A stretch of 64,000 nt of DNA from Paeniglutamicibacter quisquiliarum (GTDB lineage Bacteria > Actinomycetota > Actinomycetes > Actinomycetales > Micrococcaceae): assembly GCF_019084045.1 (NCBI RefSeq), contig NZ_JAHRED010000003.1:186001-250000 (forward strand). Direction: 5' to 3'. The notes under the pieces are model-generated. The model saw only the letters and a program-made list of their open reading frames with translations. It did not search any database and had not been told where the DNA came from. Below, one piece after another: positions 1 to 7,206 of the stretch. Each line of letters begins with the position of its first letter. Positions within the stretch are counted from its first letter, which is position 1. The translations under genes and the position numbers were made by a program.

Positions 1-2
1 AG

Positions 3-86
3 GACCGCCGCGCGATCTTCGGCGCCCTGGTGGATCAGGGCATCCTGCGTCGCCGGCAAGTCGCGCAGCTCGCGCAGTGGGCCTGA
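3..86 (+). CDS. C-terminal fragment of an unidentified protein
   Basis: The window opens inside a reading frame that runs 27 codons to a TGA at 84-86. The visible tail ends in RRRQVAQLAQWA, basic and helical, typical of a protein C-terminus. A strong hairpin follows five bases after the stop, which supports a real gene end here. No family can be assigned from so short a piece; the 5' part lies outside the window. Confidence 0.5.
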   Translation, partial: DRRAIFGALVDQGILRRRQVAQLAQWA

Positions 87-90
87 CTGG

Positions 91-123
91 CGTGGCGGGT
101 CGAAATGTCTTCGACCCGCCACG
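91..123. terminator. Bidirectional hairpin terminator
   Basis: A perfect 14-bp inverted repeat (cgtggcgggtcgaa at 91-104 and its complement at 110-123) has a 5-nt loop. It lies between the rightward gene ending at 86 and the leftward gene ending at 127, so it probably ends transcription from both sides. There is no clear T-tract. Confidence 0.75.
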
Positions 124-126
124 AAG

Positions 127-831
127 CTAGGCGGGAACCAACAGGGACAAACCCAGGTGGGGGACTTCCAAGGGCACGATCCGGCTTTCGCTGGGCGTGG
201 CCTTGATCCTTTCCCCCACCAGGTAGGCACCGGAGTTGCCGATGATGACCCGATCGCTGGAGTTCAAAAGGGCCGCATGGCCGGGGATCGAACGCAAGGT
301 GGGAAGAAAAATGTCTTCCAGTGCCCGCACCGTCACGTCATAGCCGGCAACACCCGCAAATTCCCCATGGATTTCGAACGGGGCGGTGTGCGTGAGGATG
401 TACTCGTCCGATCCCAGGTAATCGACGTACGGTCCCCAGATCGTTACTTCGCCGGTTCTCTCCGCGGCGCTGAAAAAGGGAAGATGCTCATAGTCGTAGA
501 ACCTCTCCCCGCCCGGATCAAGGTCAAATACCAACTTTTCGGCCCCGTTGGGTCCAGGGGTCCACCATTCGAGGACGCCTTGTCCCGCGCTCATCCGAGC
601 CGAGTAAAAAGTTGCCCCGGACCCAACGGCGTACGGATGCCGCTGCAGGAAATCGGAGGCCAGGGTCTTCAGGCCGGCCAGATCGTCCTTGGTGACAAGT
701 GCGCTCGGGGCTACTTCTCGTGTGAGCAGTTCGGTAACTGCGGCGGCCATAGCGTAGGTAGCCGTCGACGCCTCGTTAAACCAGCTGGAAATGTTTCCCA
801 AGGCTGCAACTGTTGGTTGGGGGAGGCTCAT
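127..831 (-). CDS. Cache (PDC)-like sensor-domain protein
   Basis: A 234-aa protein with no membrane segment or signal peptide. The region 111-168 (FYDYEHLPFF, then GPYVDYLG, then GVAGYDVTV) resembles the PDC/Cache fold that binds small ligands in extracellular sensors, but here the domain stands alone and is probably cytoplasmic. Its ATG overlaps the stop of the upstream GntR gene (ATGA, 828-831), so the two are translationally coupled. I infer that it binds or reports the effector for that regulator or a linked pathway. The family call is from motif pattern only; the ligand is unknown. Confidence 0.6.
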   Translation of the reverse strand: MSLPQPTVAALGNISSWFNEASTATYAMAAAVTELLTREVAPSALVTKDDLAGLKTLASDFLQRHPYAVGSGATFYSARMSAGQGVLEWWTPGPNGAEKLVFDLDPGGERFYDYEHLPFFSAAERTGEVTIWGPYVDYLGSDEYILTHTAPFEIHGEFAGVAGYDVTVRALEDIFLPTLRSIPGHAALLNSSDRVIIGNSGAYLVGERIKATPSESRIVPLEVPHLGLSLLVPA

Positions 832-1589
832 GGGGTTTCCTTCACGTCTGTTGCATAGCTCAGGGCCAACTTCGTATCAATGAGATGGTGCGTGCTGCGC
901 CGGATATGGTCGATCACCAATTGTTGCCCTTGTTGGCTGTGATTTTCGGACACTGCACGCACCAGCGCGAGATGTTCCGCGGTGGCCCGCTCCGCATCAA
1001 ACTCATCGACCAACGGAGACCAGAGAACCTCCACCGTTTCGGCCTGCAACCGGATTTCGGCGTTCGCCAATCTGGTGGATTGGGCAGTCACCGCCAATTC
1101 AATGTGAAAGCGACTGTCGGCACGTGCCCGCGCCTGGGCGTTTTCGGCCAAGACCAATGAGCGGGCCATATCCTGCAGTCTCTCCAATTCATGCGGCTCG
1201 GCCCGGTCGCAGGCCAGGCGGACGGTGGCGGCGGCTATGGCCGACTGTTCGTCTCCGAGATCCCGGATCTCGGCAATCGATGTGGCCATTAGCCACTTGC
1301 GCATGGCATCGAGCTGGAATTGCGGTTGCTTCAGAATGAATGTCCCGCCGCTGCGACCGCGTCTGGTCTCGACGATACCTTGGTCGCGCAAGACAGCCAG
1401 GGCGTCACGCAGGGTTGCCGCGGCCACGCCGAACATCTCAGACATCTCGATCTCGTTGGGCAGGCGTTCCCCCACGCGCAGCATGCCGAGCGTGATGGCC
1501 TTGGAAATGCGGTTGACGATGGCATCGGAACGTTCCAGATCTGGCAAGGAGCGATAGATCTGCGACTGGAAAGACATGTTCAAGGCCAA
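828..1589 (-). CDS. GntR/FadR-family transcriptional regulator
   Basis: A 253-aa regulator. The winged helix lies at about residues 20-88 (RLPNEIEMSEMFGV, then RDALAVLRDQGIVE, then the wing GRSGGTFI), and an all-helical FCD-type ligand domain fills about 100-240. FCD regulators usually respond to carboxylic acids. The TTG at 1589 is chosen because GGAG stands 8 nt upstream; an in-frame ATG at 1577 lacks a good ribosome site. It is the first gene of a two-gene unit with the Cache-like protein. Target genes are not obvious, since no metabolic gene adjoins the pair inside the window. Confidence 0.85.
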   Translation of the reverse strand: MALNMSFQSQIYRSLPDLERSDAIVNRISKAITLGMLRVGERLPNEIEMSEMFGVAAATLRDALAVLRDQGIVETRRGRSGGTFILKQPQFQLDAMRKWLMATSIAEIRDLGDEQSAIAAATVRLACDRAEPHELERLQDMARSLVLAENAQARARADSRFHIELAVTAQSTRLANAEIRLQAETVEVLWSPLVDEFDAERATAEHLALVRAVSENHSQQGQQLVIDHIRRSTHHLIDTKLALSYATDVKETP

Positions 1590-1911
1590 ACCGGGTACTC
1601 CAAGCCAAACAAACGGAAATTCAGGCCAGTCTATCGGCTAGATCCGGTGAACCGTGGAACGCGAGTCCCCAGATGGAGAAGAAAACCGGATTGACGCGCA
1701 CCGAGATGGAAAGCAAGCAAAGCGGGGCGAACTTCAACAATTCGTCCCCGGGTGCGTAGCCCGTCATTCGAGGCCCGGAGCATGGATGTCGAGGTCCGCA
1801 TGGAGGACCCGGACAGGGAGTCGGATCTGTATGGGGATGTCCGGCATGCCTGCGACGGGGAGCACGCCGTGGAACACGTTCCTGGATCCGGTGGTTGCGG
1901 AATGCGCGATA
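1590..1911. other. Intergenic region without a recognisable gene
   Basis: These 322 bases separate the start of the GntR gene from the end of the VanZ gene. Open frames on both strands have shadow-like composition (rich in R, S, P) and no ribosome site. The GntR promoter should lie at its left end. Nothing else is seen. Confidence 0.5.
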
Positions 1912-2475
1912 TTACCTCTTTAGCAATGGCTCCTGGCTGGATGCATCTGCCGCGCTCCGCCTTCCCCTGGCCATCGACACCAAGGCCCATCCGATCACTG
2001 CCGCAATAAACCCGCCGGCGGTGTTGGTGATGATGTCTGTGATGTCCGAGGCGCGATTGTTGCGCAGCGCCAGCTGGGTGGCTTCAACGCAGATCGACAT
2101 GCCCAACACCAGCAGGGTGGTCTTCAGTACCGCAAACCGACGCCAACAGAAGGCCAACATCATGCCCAGCGGGGCAAAGAGGCCGAGGTTCGCCAGCAGC
2201 TCCACGCCCAGGGAGCGCTCCCGGTGCGCCAGGAACGGAATCCAGTTGAAGGTGCCGGCCGGGATCGAAGGATCCGGCGTCGGAGCGGCGGGAAACACCG
2301 CCACGGCCAGGCCAACGGCCCACACGGGAATGGCCACGAGCAGCACGTGGCGCTGGGCGCGGGAATTGCCACCGGAAGCGAACCAAAGAAGGACGGCCAG
2401 CAGGGCGATGCTTGCGGCAAGGCCCAGCACGACAAGCAGCGCAACGGTGGGGACGGCGAAATAGAGCATAGACAT
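1912..2475 (-). CDS. VanZ-family membrane protein
   Basis: A 187-aa protein with about five membrane segments. Family hallmarks are NWIPF (77-81), the ELLANLGLFAPLG stretch (92-104) and the acidic CVEATQLALRNNRASDITD region (129-147). VanZ proteins were first linked to teicoplanin resistance; most chromosomal members have no proven function. The first ATG after the last upstream stop compatible with a membrane start is at 2475 (a second is at 2469). It is divergent from the ABC transporter genes, with which it shares a 120-bp promoter region containing a long palindrome. Confidence 0.8.
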   Translation of the reverse strand: MSMLYFAVPTVALLVVLGLAASIALLAVLLWFASGGNSRAQRHVLLVAIPVWAVGLAVAVFPAAPTPDPSIPAGTFNWIPFLAHRERSLGVELLANLGLFAPLGMMLAFCWRRFAVLKTTLLVLGMSICVEATQLALRNNRASDITDIITNTAGGFIAAVIGWALVSMARGRRSAADASSQEPLLKR

Positions 2476-2509
2476 AGGATCGTATCGGCGTAGCCTGTGA
2501 GCCCGCTGT

Positions 2510-2527
2510 CTCATACCCGGGTATGAG
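2510..2527. promoter_or_regulatory. 18-bp perfect palindrome, candidate operator
   Basis: ctcatacccgggtatgag reads the same on both strands. It lies in the divergent region, 35 bp from the VanZ start and 69 bp from the ABC ATPase start. Such a long uninterrupted palindrome in a shared promoter suggests an operator for a dimeric repressor (for example TetR or MarR type). No such regulator gene is adjacent. Confidence 0.5.
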
Positions 2528-2595
2528 CCAAGCGGTGGATAAAAGGGTCCCCTAGGATGATCCAAAACCATACAGTGGCCACATAACGTGGAACC

Positions 2596-3348
2596 ATGAC
2601 CATTACTGCACCACACACCAGCACCGATTTCGCTGTCCACGCGACGGGCCTGACCAAGATCTATGGCGAGGGAACCACCCGCGTCGAGGCGCTGCGAGGC
2701 GTCGACGTCTCCTTCGCCCGCGGCAAGTTCACCGCCATCATGGGCCCCTCGGGATCCGGAAAGTCCACGCTCATGCATTGCCTGGCCGGCCTGGATGATG
2801 CCAGCGGCGGGCAGATCTTCATCGGCGGGACGGACATCTCCAAGCTGAATGACGATGCACTGACCAAGATGCGCCGCGAAAAGGTCGGCTTCGTTTTCCA
2901 GTCCTTCAACCTGGTTCCCACGCTCACCGCGGAAGCCAACATCCTGCTGCCGCTGGCACTGGCCGGCAAGAAACACGACAAGGAATGGCTGCAGAGAATC
3001 GTCACCACCCTTGGACTGACCGACCGCCTGAACCACAAGCCCCACGAGCTCTCCGGCGGCCAGCAGCAGCGCGTGGCCGTGGCCCGCGCCCTGCTCACCC
3101 GCCCCGAGGTCGTCTTCGGGGACGAACCGACCGGCAACCTTGACTCGCGCACCGGCGCCGAGGTGCTCTCGCTGCTGCGTTCCTCCACCCGCGAGATGGG
3201 CCAGACCATCATCATGGTCACCCACGACGCCGTGGCCGCCTCCTACGCCGACACCGTGTTGTTGATGAAGGACGGCGAACTGGTGGGCCAGCTCGAGGCC
3301 CCGACCGTCGAATCCGTGACCCAGGCGCTTTCCGGGCTGGGTGCATAG
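2596..3348 (+). CDS. ABC transporter ATP-binding protein (MacB/LolD type)
   Basis: A 250-aa ATPase of the class that powers FtsX-like permeases. Visible are Walker A GPSGSGKST (50-58), the Q-loop FQSFNLVPT, signature LSGGQQQR, Walker B VVFGDEP with the D-loop NLDS, and the switch histidine in MVTHD. In this class ATP hydrolysis drives a mechanical cycle in the partner permease, exporting peptides, drugs or lipoproteins. The partner permease follows after 2 nt, so the two are co-translated. Expression may be controlled by the palindrome at 2510-2527. Confidence 0.93.
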   Translation: MTITAPHTSTDFAVHATGLTKIYGEGTTRVEALRGVDVSFARGKFTAIMGPSGSGKSTLMHCLAGLDDASGGQIFIGGTDISKLNDDALTKMRREKVGFVFQSFNLVPTLTAEANILLPLALAGKKHDKEWLQRIVTTLGLTDRLNHKPHELSGGQQQRVAVARALLTRPEVVFGDEPTGNLDSRTGAEVLSLLRSSTREMGQTIIMVTHDAVAASYADTVLLMKDGELVGQLEAPTVESVTQALSGLGA

Positions 3349-3350
3349 CC

Positions 3351-5903
3351 TTGCTGCAGCTAGCACTAGCCAACCTCAAGACCTATTCCCGGCGATTCAT
3401 CGCGGTCACCCTGGCGGTCATGATCGGCACGGCCTTCCTGGCCGCCACCCTCATGGTCAACGCCTCGGCCACCGAAACGCTGAAGAACAGCCTCGGGTCC
3501 TCGTACGCAAATGCCGACCTCGTGGTCTCCGGAGACTACTCCGCAGCTTATGACGCGGCCACCGCCGACGGCGGCGACGCAGAACCGAAGGAATCCTCAT
3601 ACCAGCTCGGCGCCGCGGCGCTGGAAGCCATCGAAAAGGTGGACGGCGTGTCCGCCGTCCACGGCGCCAGCGAGGTGGGAGTCAGCGTCCGCGCCGGAAG
3701 CAAGGACTACTACGCGTCGGTGAACACCGCGGCCAAGGATCCGGCGTTGAGCAACACCGTGTTGGAATCCGGGGCACTGCCCACCGGCGGCGAACAGGCC
3801 GCAGTCGATTCCACCTACGCCAAGGAATACAACATCTCCATCGGCGATGTCCTGGATCTGGGCGCCGTGACCTCCGATGAGAAGCAGGTCAACCGCCAGG
3901 TCAAGATCACCGGAACCACCGCGAGCTCCAACGACCCGATGTCCGGTTCCGTCATGAACCTGACCGTCAGCGGCTCGCTGCTGAATGCACTGGGCGGGGA
4001 CGCGCCAACGGTCTACAACCAGATCGTGCTGAAAGTCAACGACCCGGCGGCCCTCGCCGGAACCAAGGATTCGATCGCTTCCGCGCTGAAGGGCACCGGC
4101 CTGGAATTTGTCCAGGTGCTGACCCCCGATGAGCAGATCGTCAAGGACGTGGCCAGCTTCTCCGGCGGAAGCGACCAGCTCACCATCGTGCTCTTGGTCT
4201 TCGCGCTCATCGCCCTGGTGGTCACCGGGCTGGTGGTCATGAACACCTTCGCCGTGCTCATCGCCCAGCGCACGCGTGAACTTGCCCTGATGCGCACCCT
4301 GGGTGCCGTGCGCTCGCAGATCCGCTCATCCGTGCTCGTCGAAGCCCTCGTGATTGGCGTGCTGGCCTCGGCCGGCGGCGTGCTGCTGGCCGTGGGCATC
4401 ATGGCGACACTGATCGCAATCCTCTCGAGCACCGTGGAGGAAATGTCCTTCGTGACGCTGGCCGTGAGCCCGGTCTCGATCATTGTTCCGATGCTTGCGG
4501 GCACGGTCATCACCCTGGTTGCGGCCTGGGTCCCGGCAGGCAAGGCCATGTCAGTCTCCCCGCTGGCGGCCTTGCGTCCGGCGGAGGACGTCGCCGTGGG
4601 GAACAAGGCCGGCAAGCTGCGCATCATCTTCGGCTTCCTGCTGGTGCTCGCCGGTGCGGCGGCCCTGGCCTATGGTGCCATCCAGGGCGACATCCTGATT
4701 GCCTTCGGCGGCGGGCTGCTTTCCTTCCCCGGCGTGTTGATGCTTGGCTCCCTCTTCCTGCCCAAGGCCGTTTCGGCCATCGGCGCCCTGACCTCCGGCG
4801 GAACCGTGCCGGGCAAGCTGGCCAGCCTGAATGCCGTCCGCAACCCGGGGCGCACCACGGCAACGGCCACCGCCCTGCTCATCGGCGTCACCTTGGTCTC
4901 GATGATGATGGTTGGCGCCCAGACCGCCAAGTCGTCGCTGGGCGATGCCCTGGGCAGCGAGTTCCTGGTGGACGTGGTGGTTGACGACTACCAAACCGTT
5001 TCCTTCACCGACGAGGAACTGGAGAAGGTCAGGGCCCTCAACGGGGTCCAGGCACTTTCCGCGCTCACCTACGTGGGGGACTCCGCCAATGGCCAGCCGA
5101 TCCTGGCCGCCGATCCTGAAACCCTGAAATCTGTGCTCAACAGTGACAAGCAGGTACCGGGCAACGGCGAGGTCCTGGTCGGCTCGAACAACGAGGGCGA
5201 CACCATGGAAGCCAGCTCCTTCACCGGCGGATCCGGCGAGTTGAAGATGCTGATCAGCGAAAGCAGCGACATGGGGGCCGTCATCACCTGGGAGACGGCA
5301 GGCTCGGTGCTGGGCATCGACCGGGCCGCTGCGGCAAAGGGCGAAATGGCCCGCACGCAGCTGTGGGTCAAGACCGACGACTCGCTGGATGCGGCAGCCC
5401 TTCGCACGCTCTCCACGGACATGGCCGGTGCGCTGGGCGTGGAGGAATTCGCGATCGGCGGCGGCGTCATGATGAAGCAGATGTTCAACACCGTCATCGA
5501 CATGCTGCTGATGATCGTCTCCGGCCTGCTGGCCGTGGCGGTGCTGATCGCCCTGATCGGCGTGGCCAACACGTTGAGCCTCTCGGTGCTCGAGCGGACG
5601 CGGGAAAATTCGCTGCTGCGTGCCCTGGGCCTGACCCGCCGGCAGCTGAAGTCGATGCTGGCCACCGAGGCCGTGCTGATTGGCGGCGTCGCCGCACTGA
5701 TCGGCGTGGTGCTTGGGTCCGTCTACGGGCTGCTCGGGGCCCAGTCGGTCATGGGGGCCTTCGGCGCCATGAGCATCTCGATCCCGTGGCTCCAGCTGGT
5801 CGCGGTCATCGCCGTCAGCGTGGTGGCGGCACTTGCCGCTTCCATCGTCCCGGCCCGCCGGGCCGCCAAGCTGGCCCCGGTGCAGGGGCTCGCCAGCGAG
5901 TAA
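3351..5903 (+). CDS. FtsX-like ABC transporter permease
   Basis: An 850-aa permease, a duplicated FtsX type: one N-terminal membrane helix (about 16-36), a large extracytoplasmic domain (about 40-265), three helices with the RTRELALMRTLGAVRSQI loop, a central hydrophobic block (about 420-475), a second extracytoplasmic domain, and a C-terminal FtsX unit with ERTRENSLLRALGLTRRQL. This doubled layout is typical of actinobacterial efflux permeases. The start is TTG 3351, two bases after the ATPase stop; no other start fits. The exported substrate cannot be told from the sequence. Confidence 0.92.
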   Translation: MLQLALANLKTYSRRFIAVTLAVMIGTAFLAATLMVNASATETLKNSLGSSYANADLVVSGDYSAAYDAATADGGDAEPKESSYQLGAAALEAIEKVDGVSAVHGASEVGVSVRAGSKDYYASVNTAAKDPALSNTVLESGALPTGGEQAAVDSTYAKEYNISIGDVLDLGAVTSDEKQVNRQVKITGTTASSNDPMSGSVMNLTVSGSLLNALGGDAPTVYNQIVLKVNDPAALAGTKDSIASALKGTGLEFVQVLTPDEQIVKDVASFSGGSDQLTIVLLVFALIALVVTGLVVMNTFAVLIAQRTRELALMRTLGAVRSQIRSSVLVEALVIGVLASAGGVLLAVGIMATLIAILSSTVEEMSFVTLAVSPVSIIVPMLAGTVITLVAAWVPAGKAMSVSPLAALRPAEDVAVGNKAGKLRIIFGFLLVLAGAAALAYGAIQGDILIAFGGGLLSFPGVLMLGSLFLPKAVSAIGALTSGGTVPGKLASLNAVRNPGRTTATATALLIGVTLVSMMMVGAQTAKSSLGDALGSEFLVDVVVDDYQTVSFTDEELEKVRALNGVQALSALTYVGDSANGQPILAADPETLKSVLNSDKQVPGNGEVLVGSNNEGDTMEASSFTGGSGELKMLISESSDMGAVITWETAGSVLGIDRAAAAKGEMARTQLWVKTDDSLDAAALRTLSTDMAGALGVEEFAIGGGVMMKQMFNTVIDMLLMIVSGLLAVAVLIALIGVANTLSLSVLERTRENSLLRALGLTRRQLKSMLATEAVLIGGVAALIGVVLGSVYGLLGAQSVMGAFGAMSISIPWLQLVAVIAVSVVAALAASIVPARRAAKLAPVQGLASE

Positions 5904-5929
5904 CGGCTGGGGGACGGCTGGTTCCCCTG

Positions 5930-5966
5930 GAGGGCAGGGCACTTCACCGCGAAGCGCCCTGCCCTC
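5930..5966. terminator. Hairpin terminator between convergent genes
   Basis: gagggcagggc (5930-5940) pairs perfectly with gccctgccctc (5956-5966), an 11-bp GC-rich stem with a 15-nt loop, 27 bp after the permease stop. It can serve the permease and, from the other side, the ogt gene that ends at 6097. Confidence 0.6.
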
Positions 5967-6096
5967 GGCCGTTCCCCGGCAGAAGGGAGCCGGGCGTACT
6001 GGCACCGGTGGGCCCGGGCCCTGGGGGCCAGGCCTGCCGCGCGACGGCTACCGCCCCACGCACCCGCAATCCCGCGAAAAACGGCCGCCCACTGGA

Positions 6097-6687
6097 CTAT
6101 TCCCCGCCTGTACCGCGGTCCCGCTCGAGGTCGAGCAGGACCTTCTTGGCCTCCAGGCCGCCCAGGTACCCGCCGAGGGACCCGTCGCTGCGCAGCACGC
6201 GGTGGCAGGGGACCACGATCGGCAGCGGGTTGGTGGCGCACGCGGTGCCCACCGCACGCACCGCCGCCGGGCGGCCGGTGGTTGCGGCCAGTTCCTTGTA
6301 GCTCACGGTGTGCCCGTACCCGATCGAGGGCAGGGCGAGCTGGACCTCCAGGCGGTAGCCGCTGGACAGCCGGTGGTCCAGGGACAGCTCGAAGCCCCGG
6401 CGCGCATGTCCGAAGTATTCATCGAGTTGGGCCGCCGCCGCATCCAGCGGTGCGGCTCGGTGCAGCACGCGCACCCCGACCTTCTCGGCCAGGGTTCCGA
6501 GCACCGCATCGAAGTCCTCGGCGGCGAAGGCGACGCGCACGATGCCGCGCTCGGTGGCGGCAAGCAGCAACTGGCCCAGCGGGGAGTCCACCAGCCGGTA
6601 GGAAACATCGATCAGCCCCTCGGCGGCGGCCCGCTCGGCCAGTTGCTGCCGCAGGACATCCATTTCGTGCATGGCAAGTTCGCTCAT
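6097..6687 (-). CDS. ogt: Methylated-DNA-[protein]-cysteine S-methyltransferase
   Basis: A 196-aa suicide DNA-repair protein that moves the methyl group of O6-methylguanine to its own cysteine. The active site PCHR is at 160-163 (C161), followed by the conserved GYLGGLEAK loop; the helix-turn-helix with the arginine finger lies at about 128-146 (SYKELAATTGRPAAVRAV). The length fits Ogt rather than Ada. Its ATG overlaps the stop of the sigma-factor gene (ATGA, 6684-6687), so the two are translationally coupled. That arrangement suggests the sigma factor belongs to the alkylation response; this is inference. Confidence 0.95.
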   Translation of the reverse strand: MSELAMHEMDVLRQQLAERAAAEGLIDVSYRLVDSPLGQLLLAATERGIVRVAFAAEDFDAVLGTLAEKVGVRVLHRAAPLDAAAAQLDEYFGHARRGFELSLDHRLSSGYRLEVQLALPSIGYGHTVSYKELAATTGRPAAVRAVGTACATNPLPIVVPCHRVLRSDGSLGGYLGGLEAKKVLLDLERDRGTGGE

Positions 6688-7163
6688 GATTCTTCCTCCG
6701 CTTCGTGGTGTTGGCTGCGCAGGGCCTTGATGCCGTCCGCGGCGGCCCGGCGCAGCGAGGCGGGATTGCCGCCCAGGAACGCCGGGATCTCCTCATAGGG
6801 GAACCCGAGCAGGTAGTGGTAGCCGATGACCTTGCGTTGCAGCTCGCTCAGCGAGGCGAGGGAATCCAGCAGCTGCAGCCCTCCCAGGCCCGCCGGCAGC
6901 ACCGCGGATTCCGGGAGCTCGTCCAGGGGGACGGGGTGGTTGGCGCGCAGGATGTCGATGGCCTTGTGCCGGGCGATGGTGATCAGCCACGCCTCGATGT
7001 TGGCGCCGATGGCCAGGGACGGGTAGGCGCGCAGGGCCGCCAGGAACGTTTCGCTCCAGGCATCCTGCGCATCGGGTCCCGGGCCCAGCAGGGCGGTGCA
7101 CATGCGCAGCACCGAGGTGCCGTGCCTGCGCACCACCAGCTCGAAGGCGGGGTTCGTTGTCAT
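6684..7163 (-). CDS. ECF-type RNA polymerase sigma factor
   Basis: A 159-aa sigma-70 family protein with region 2 (about 5-80, including the AWSETFLAALRAYP helix) and region 4 (about 100-155, LSELQRKVIGYHYLLGFPYEEIPAFLGGNP). ATG 7163 is preferred: AGGG lies 7 nt upstream, while the in-frame GTG at 7169 has none. No anti-sigma factor is encoded next to it; the next gene is ogt. It starts 43 bp after jetC on the same strand, in the place where jetD normally stands, so it may be co-transcribed with jetABC. Confidence 0.87.
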   Translation of the reverse strand: MTTNPAFELVVRRHGTSVLRMCTALLGPGPDAQDAWSETFLAALRAYPSLAIGANIEAWLITIARHKAIDILRANHPVPLDELPESAVLPAGLGGLQLLDSLASLSELQRKVIGYHYLLGFPYEEIPAFLGGNPASLRRAAADGIKALRSQHHEAEEES

Positions 7164-7206
7164 CTCCACACCCTGTAAACGCCCCGGCGCACCATTTTGT
7201 GAGGTG

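Noticed and set aside
1912-3366. A 484-codon leftward frame across VanZ and the ABC ATPase
   Set aside because: Only the last 187 codons are VanZ; the first part is antisense to the ATPase and not protein-like, so the start was moved to 2475.
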